From IMG/VR virus record IMGVR_UViG_3300011013_000046, positions 1 through 34,211 of that record: DNA of 34,211 bases. The stretch is one strand, 5' to 3'. Shown in pieces: positions 30,620 to 34,211 of this stretch. The stretch is from a virus. The notes beneath the pieces are model-generated. The model was not told the origin of the DNA, did not search any database, and saw only the letters and a program-made list of their open reading frames with translations. The first letter of the stretch is position 1; the number at the start of each line of letters is the position of its first letter. The translations under genes were made by a program, and so were the position numbers.

Positions 30620-31260
30620 ATTTTATCCTTACAATTATCAAAATGATATCTAGTCAACCCAGGTTGACCACCAACCTTACCGCAATGAGGGCATTCTACT
30701 ATTTTATATTTTCTTGGTTTTTCTTTATATGTATTTTTTAGAGATTGTGAAATTTTATTTTTTATTAGAGTGGCCTCATCATCTGTCTTTGTATCCCAAA
30801 AAGTCTTACCAAACATGGGATTATTAGATCCTGCATATCTAATACTATGACTAGTTGCCATTTGCTTTAATGCATTACAGGAATTCTTCGTTTTACCTTT
30901 TCGAATTTTAGCAGCTCTAACTACGCCACCTTCTGGATCTTGAGCTTTTATTTTAGCGGCTGCACGGATAGATTCCTTTTTATCTTCAGATAAATTAGAA
31001 AAAGTGTCACCACCAAATCCACCTACTGCAATATTTGCACGTGGTGATAGCGATTTTATTAACTCAATTTCTTTACTAAAAGCGTCTGCTTCAGAATTAA
31101 AAATATGTAATATTTTTACAGTGTAATCGTGTTTATGTACAATATTGTGCCAATATTCATTACGGCTATTTTTCGACCAAGCACGCTTTTTACAACCTTT
31201 TCCTATATAAAAAAGATCACCAGAATCTTTACAATAGTGTCCATATATATAATATTCCAT
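30616..31260 (-). CDS. GIY-YIG homing endonuclease
   Basis: 214 residues from the ATG at 31260; earlier in-frame codons only translate the terminator hairpin. The catalytic module opens Y-Y-I-Y-G-H-Y and continues F-Y-I-G-K-G with the arginine in K-K-R-A-W; the acidic residue falls in K-E-I-E-L-I. The middle is basic with N-N-P-M-F-G-K (NUMOD3-like DNA-binding motif). The tail is a zinc finger C-P-H-C...H-F-D-N-C. No ribosome site precedes the ATG, and a TACAAT box lies six bases before it. It sits immediately upstream of the polymerase gene, a common homing target, and its last codons provide the polymerase ribosome site. Confidence 0.85.
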   Translation of the reverse strand: MEYYIYGHYCKDSGDLFYIGKGCKKRAWSKNSRNEYWHNIVHKHDYTVKILHIFNSEADAFSKEIELIKSLSPRANIAVGGFGGDTFSNLSEDKKESIRAAAKIKAQDPEGGVVRAAKIRKGKTKNSCNALKQMATSHSIRYAGSNNPMFGKTFWDTKTDDEATLIKNKISQSLKNTYKEKPRKYKIVECPHCGKVGGQPGLTRYHFDNCKDKI

Positions 31261-31266
31261 ATATAT

Positions 31267-31272
31267 ATTGTA
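31267..31272 (-). promoter_or_regulatory. TACAAT box six bases before the GIY-YIG ATG
   Basis: Minus strand TTTG-TACAAT-ATATAT-ATG, directly after the T-run of the terminator at 31279-31305. If used, it would give a leaderless transcript for the GIY-YIG gene and the start of the polymerase unit. No -35 is evident. Confidence 0.3.
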
Positions 31273-31278
31273 CAAACG

Positions 31279-31305
31279 AAAAAAGGCGCGACAGTTGTCG
31301 CGCCT
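31279..31305 (-). terminator. Strong rho-independent terminator
   Basis: Minus strand: perfect 10-bp GC-rich stem AGGCGCGACA / TGTCGCGCCT with a two-base centre, followed directly by six T. It lies 20 bases after the stop of the 112-residue gene and separates it from the GIY-YIG/polymerase unit. Confidence 0.93.
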
Positions 31306-31325
31306 CATATTAAATATGGAATTTT

Positions 31326-31664
31326 TTATCCGCAGAAATCGAAATCTAAATCAACACTGGTTGATAGTGTATCGGAAGTATTAAGTTTAATAGTTACTTC
31401 ATTTTGCATGATATCTTCAGAAGTCAAACCCTCAGAGATGCCACTCTGGTATGCTTGCCACAAAGGACCTTCTAATCGAAGATCGGAAGGCTGGAAAGTT
31501 GCAGCATAGGTTAGAGTAAAGACTCTATTTCCCTGAGTAGCAGCTGTTGCCATGCCGGTTTGGATATTTGTTAAGTTATCGACGGTGACCCAGTCGCGCC
31601 CAGCCTGTCTCGCTTGAGCAAGCTTTGCATCCATAGATCCTGTGTAGTCAGTGCGTAAAGACAT
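31326..31664 (-). CDS. Small protein isolated between two terminators
   Basis: 112 residues; the ATG at 31664 follows AGGAG. Sequence: polar helical start (A-K-L-A-Q-A-R-Q-A-G-R-D-W-V-T-V), a T/A-rich middle (T-L-T-Y-A-A-T-F-Q-P-S-D-L), and a beta-prone acidic tail (T-L-S-T-S-V-D-L-D-F-D-F-C-G). No motif is recognised. A hairpin plus T-run sits just before its ribosome site and a strong terminator right after it. This suggests a separately controlled single-gene message, which is unusual in this dense genome. The composition would suit a virion or abundant binding protein, but that is a guess. Confidence 0.55.
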   Translation of the reverse strand: MSLRTDYTGSMDAKLAQARQAGRDWVTVDNLTNIQTGMATAATQGNRVFTLTYAATFQPSDLRLEGPLWQAYQSGISEGLTSEDIMQNEVTIKLNTSDTLSTSVDLDFDFCG

Positions 31665-31674
31665 ATAATTACTC

Positions 31675-31715
31675 CTAAAAAAGAAAACAGGTGGTACTTG
31701 TACATTGTACCACCT
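31675..31715 (-). terminator. Terminator or attenuator before the 112-residue gene
   Basis: Minus strand: 9-bp perfect stem AGGTGGTAC / GTACCACCT with a 9-base loop, then GTTTTCTTTTTT. The T-run is followed at once by the AGGAG ribosome site of the next gene, leaving no room for a promoter in between; the next gene must therefore depend on read-through or on RNA processing here. Confidence 0.8.
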
Positions 31716-31764
31716 ATTGAAGTTAATCTAGACCGTTTATATGCCGAAGCACGTCCTCGCCTAA

Positions 31765-32061
31765 TTAAACACTTGCATCAGGATTGACTTCGCCTTCTTG
31801 TATCTCTTCAATTTTTGCCAATAGGTATTGAATCTTAGCCTGTTCGTACTTTATAGCGCTTTTATATCCAGATTCTAAGTCTTTCTTGACCTGAGATGCT
31901 GCCTGTAACTGTTCATCTTCAGACATCTCATCATTAAGAGCCTTAATTTGTTGCTCTGCTTTCACAATAAGAGATGCAGCGGTATCTTCTGCAATCTCGT
32001 TATTGTCTTCAAGAAATGTCTGACTCAAAATCTTTTTTGCTTTCCCATAATCTAATGCCAT
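31765..32061 (-). CDS. Small acidic helical protein
   Basis: 98 residues; the ATG at 32061 lies eight bases after TAAGGAG, which is formed by the end of the HNH gene upstream. Nearly all helix, rich in E, Q, K and A, with heptad-like spacing (I-V-K-A-E-Q-Q-I-K-A-L; Q-V-K-K-D-L-E-S-G-Y-K-S-A-I-K-Y-E-Q-A-K), so a coiled coil is likely. Followed by a hairpin terminator at 31675-31715. Function unknown. Confidence 0.55.
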   Translation of the reverse strand: MALDYGKAKKILSQTFLEDNNEIAEDTAASLIVKAEQQIKALNDEMSEDEQLQAASQVKKDLESGYKSAIKYEQAKIQYLLAKIEEIQEGEVNPDASV

Positions 32062-32066
32062 GCTCT

Positions 32067-32483
32067 TTACTCCTTAGTTGCTAATTTAGCCAATTTACGA
32101 TAATGTGCTCTAACGGCTTTTTCCTCGTCTGTTTTTACCTTATGACATGGTTTACATAGTGCAGATAAGTTATCCACGCCGCAGAACAGTCGTTCTACAA
32201 AGATATTCCAGTCTTCAAAGCCTTTTTCAGGGTCAATTACTGGAACTATATGGTCAACTTGTATATCTTTTTTCATAAACCATTCATTGCAATTCGAACA
32301 AGAATATTCTACCCGGGGTTTTTTCGCTGGAGTACCATCTTTTTTCAACCACTCTCGTTCGCGGCGAACTTTCTTGAGGGTTTCAATGACATCTGGTGAA
32401 CGTGAGAACATTCGGCGGATTGAGGAACGTATAGCTGAATTTTGATTGAATTTAGGTTTTTTGCGTGGTTTTTTAACTGCCAT
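32067..32483 (-). CDS. HNH nuclease-domain protein
   Basis: 138 residues. Of two adjacent ATGs (32486, 32483) the second is better spaced from AAGGAG. The first 50 residues are very basic (K-K-P-R-K-K-P-K-F; R-R-M-F-S-R). The HNH core has C-S-N-C, then V-D-H-I-V-P-V (about 95), then N-L-S-A-L-C-K-P-C-H-K-V-K-T, the zinc-ribbon HNH layout common in phages. The segment R-L-F-C-G-V-D-N-L-S-A-L-C-K-P-C-H matches a small phage HNH family I recall as widespread and usually not mobile. It is distinct from the homing-type HNH genes elsewhere here. Confidence 0.8.
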   Translation of the reverse strand: MAVKKPRKKPKFNQNSAIRSSIRRMFSRSPDVIETLKKVRREREWLKKDGTPAKKPRVEYSCSNCNEWFMKKDIQVDHIVPVIDPEKGFEDWNIFVERLFCGVDNLSALCKPCHKVKTDEEKAVRAHYRKLAKLATKE

Positions 32484-32517
32484 CATATCTCCTTATTTTA
32501 AGGTTATACGATTTAGG

Positions 32518-32805
32518 TTACGATTTTAGCGACCACTGGCCCTTTGTGCTGACAGTAACGCCTTCTTTTATCTTTTTGGCATTCTTCATGGCTTCATTCT
32601 TATGTCCTGGATCTTTAAGCTGCTCTGCAACTTTAGTTGGATCCTTCTTAGAAGAAGCAGCACTCGCTTTTGGGGCTTCTGGGGCTGGAGCTGGATCTGG
32701 TGCACCTACTTTTGGGGGCTTAGGCGACGATAACTTAGGGAGGGTGGGAGCGGCTGCTTTAGCCATCTCTTTGAGCTCTTGTAATTTTTTGAGTAACTTT
32801 TCCAT
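32518..32805 (-). CDS. Small protein with amphipathic N-terminus and C-terminal GQWSL motif
   Basis: 95 residues. The start M-E-K-L-L-K-K-L-Q-E-L-K-E-M-A-K is an amphipathic basic helix; residues about 20-55 are P/A/K-rich and unstructured; the protein ends K-G-Q-W-S-L-K-S. The same helix-linker-GQWSL plan occurs in the protein at 1021-1704. The ATG at 32805 has no ribosome site; a perfect extended -10 (TGATATAAT) ends six bases before it, so the message may be leaderless. I infer a packaged internal protein or an assembly peptide; the evidence is the shared motif only. Confidence 0.6.
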   Translation of the reverse strand: MEKLLKKLQELKEMAKAAAPTLPKLSSPKPPKVGAPDPAPAPEAPKASAASSKKDPTKVAEQLKDPGHKNEAMKNAKKIKEGVTVSTKGQWSLKS

Positions 32806-32811
32806 ATATCC

Positions 32812-32820
32812 ATTATATCA
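32812..32820 (-). promoter_or_regulatory. Extended -10 box directly before the ATG at 32805
   Basis: Minus strand TGATATAAT, then GGATAT, then ATG. The expected transcription start falls on or next to the A of the ATG. The remaining intergenic sequence up to 32976 (about 155 bases) holds AT-rich boxes including TATAAATA (32965-32972) but no gene. Confidence 0.5.
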
Positions 32821-32976
32821 GAAAGTACCTGTTGCCACAGACCCTTCATCGTTGAGGAACGTTTGTATAGTTTATCTGCAGATTACACTATATAAACAAG
32901 GGATTGCCCGAATATACCTATCCAGAGCGTAGTCAATGGGACTCGTTTTTATCTCCGAACGCAGTATTTATACTTT

Positions 32977-34211
32977 CTAATGGATTATACTAGACACACC
33001 GTTTTTCTTCTCGATGCGCACAGTATCGGTAAACATTGATTTAGCCTCTGATGCGTGGTCAATTATCCATATCTGTCGATCGCTAGATAGCTTCTCTAGC
33101 AGATTTACAACCCTCTCGCGGTTAGATATATCTAACCCATCGAACGGCTCATCTAAGAAGATAGGGGAGATCCGAATACCGAACATAGATTCAACAACAT
33201 CGATTACGGCAAAATCTACAGATATAGATAGGCAACGAAATTCACCACCTGATAGACTACCGATTGAGACATCTCTTCCAGCGATAACTAGTTTATCTGA
33301 AAATTTAGCCTTAACAGATTTATCCTTGTTTTCCTTGAAGGATTGTAACCTATATGAGGCATTAGGCCAAATAAGAGATACATAATCAGATACTTTTTGA
33401 TTAAAGGTGCCTACAATAGAATCTACAATATAAGCAGGAGCCCCTGTAGGAGATAGAATACTAGATACAGTAGAAGATAGCTCAATATCAATATCAACCT
33501 TATCCAATTTCGTTTTAGCTTTAGTTAAGATTGAATCTATTTCAGCTACTTTAGAAATGTATGTTTCTTGTTTCTGTAATTTTTCGGTTAACACTGCTAC
33601 AGAGTTTTGCTGAATAGCTAGTTTAGATTTGATTTCAGATATACGACTAGTAGCCTCACTATATTCTCTTTCCTTCATTTGAATCTTAGTGTTTAATTTC
33701 ACACTTAAGCCTTGAATCTCGGATCTCTTAGCTCTAGTATTACCTGCACCATTTATCGCAACAACTAGTTGAGCTAAATCAGCTTTCTTAACTTCTATCT
33801 TTTGTTTATGTTGTTCTTGTAGTTGATCAATTTTTATCATACCGGACGCGGATGAAATGAAACGCTCGCTACAACTTGGACACTCAATACCGTCTTCACT
33901 AAAGTCGTGAGATTCTAGTTCAGATATTTCCTTCTGTATACAACCATGGAGTATGCGATCCATATCCAACTTGCTATCTATAGCATCTAATTTTCTAAGA
34001 TTGCTATTTATCTTATCTCTAACTTCTTGAAATCTAGAGTAATCGGGTCTTGTGATAGTGCTCGCTTTTTTAAGTTCAGCTACCAGATTGTTATCTGATA
34101 ACGCATCAATCTGCTCTTTCAGAGCTTTAACATCAACTAGTTCACCTGCATATACAGATTTCTTAGATTCACAGTTATTTATAATTTTTTCAATCTCTAA
34201 CTTGTTTTCTA
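32977..34211 (-). CDS. SbcC/Rad50-like recombination ATPase subunit (T4 gp46-like), C-terminal part
   Basis: The frame is open to the right window edge, so the N-terminus (with Walker A) is missing; about 410 residues are seen. They consist of a coiled-coil arm, a zinc hook C-P-S-C in I-E-C-P-S-C-S-E-R-F (near 33890), and a second coiled-coil arm. The C-terminal ATPase lobe has the signature S-L-S-G-G-E-F-R, Walker B I-F-L-D-E-P-F-D-G-L-D and the H-loop I-I-D-H-A-S. This is the standard SbcC/Rad50/gp46 layout. Its nuclease partner is encoded at 21112-22110, about 11 kb downstream. A TTG at 33969 is an internal codon, not the start. Confidence 0.9.
   Translation of the reverse strand, partial: ENKLEIEKIINNCESKKSVYAGELVDVKALKEQIDALSDNNLVAELKKASTITRPDYSRFQEVRDKINSNLRKLDAIDSKLDMDRILHGCIQKEISELESHDFSEDGIECPSCSERFISSASGMIKIDQLQEQHKQKIEVKKADLAQLVVAINGAGNTRAKRSEIQGLSVKLNTKIQMKEREYSEATSRISEIKSKLAIQQNSVAVLTEKLQKQETYISKVAEIDSILTKAKTKLDKVDIDIELSSTVSSILSPTGAPAYIVDSIVGTFNQKVSDYVSLIWPNASYRLQSFKENKDKSVKAKFSDKLVIAGRDVSIGSLSGGEFRCLSISVDFAVIDVVESMFGIRISPIFLDEPFDGLDISNRERVVNLLEKLSSDRQIWIIDHASEAKSMFTDTVRIEKKNGVSSIIH

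Noticed and set aside
31261-31308. An upstream start for the GIY-YIG protein at 31308.
   Set aside because: The added residues only translate the terminator stem; the GIY motif starts right after the ATG at 31260.
32965-32972. TATAAATA, a perfect match to the T4 late promoter core, in the gap before the 95-residue gene.
   Set aside because: The reversed string TATTTATA also turns up inside genes (for example near 7711 and 34177), and no other gap contains it, so it is probably chance in AT-rich DNA.
33963-33969. TTG/ATG near 33969 as the start of the SbcC-like gene.
   Set aside because: The frame stays open to the window edge with continuing coiled-coil sequence, and an SbcC/gp46 protein needs an N-terminal Walker A lobe.
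1-34211. tRNA genes, CRISPR arrays, insertion sequences, integrase and attachment sites.
   Set aside because: None could be recognised by eye on either strand: no cloverleaf with a T-loop signature, no regularly spaced repeats, no transposase or recombinase motifs.

Overview
The window is a stretch of a tailed double-stranded DNA phage genome (Caudoviricetes), most likely a large strictly lytic myovirus; no integrase, repressor or host gene is visible. Every supportable gene lies on the minus strand, so the window reads right to left in transcription order. Genes are tightly packed, often overlapping by 1 to 11 bases (TAATG, ATGA, TAGTG), and no stretch of more than about 175 bases lacks a gene. 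The host cannot be named from the sequence. The major capsid protein resembles those of SPO1/Twort/A511-type phages. Replication, by contrast, uses a bacterial-style DNA polymerase III alpha subunit fused to a proofreading exonuclease, together with T4-like recombination proteins and a T5 A1-like metallophosphatase.

Layout from right to left (order of transcription). 34211-21112, replication and recombination: an SbcC/gp46-like ATPase cut by the window edge, small proteins, an HNH protein, a gene bracketed by two terminators, a GIY-YIG endonuclease, the polymerase, a gp32-like ssDNA-binding protein candidate, a second HNH endonuclease, a RecA/UvsX recombinase, an HNH remnant and an SbcD/gp47-like nuclease. 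21066-15827, packaging: two small proteins (one with a helix-turn-helix), putative small terminase, large terminase and portal. 15775-13689: a dTMP-kinase-like protein with an extra C-terminal domain, a coiled-coil protein with an FKBP/GreA-C-like tail, a broken HNH gene and a sigma-region-4-like protein. 13570-9738, head shell: prohead protease, small beta-rich protein, acidic scaffold and major capsid protein, closed by a strong terminator. 9601-6609: dTMP kinase, A1-like metallophosphatase and CYTH-family protein, probably an early takeover operon. 6526-1: a small beta-rich protein, another HNH endonuclease, two hydrophilic virion-like proteins, a head-tail connector, a DUF5661 protein, two GQW-motif proteins and the start of a structural protein.

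Five observations stand out. (1) Five homing-endonuclease genes or remnants (four HNH, one GIY-YIG) end with codons that also form the Shine-Dalgarno sequence of the next gene, so each element carries the ribosome site of the gene it sits in front of. (2) The prohead protease carries near its C-terminus a copy of the N-terminal arm of the mature major capsid protein, including the presumed cleavage site, followed by a four-cysteine zinc ribbon. (3) The scaffold is studded with L-x-K-S motifs that resemble this presumed cleavage site. (4) Three transcription units begin with the same 26-base promoter-like motif, GTTTAA(C/G)-N10-TGRTATANT. (5) Small lysine-rich proteins at opposite ends of the window share a GQWSL motif; two of them also share an amphipathic N-terminal helix, suggesting packaged internal head proteins.

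All assignments come from reading the sequence and recalled family motifs; no database search was run.
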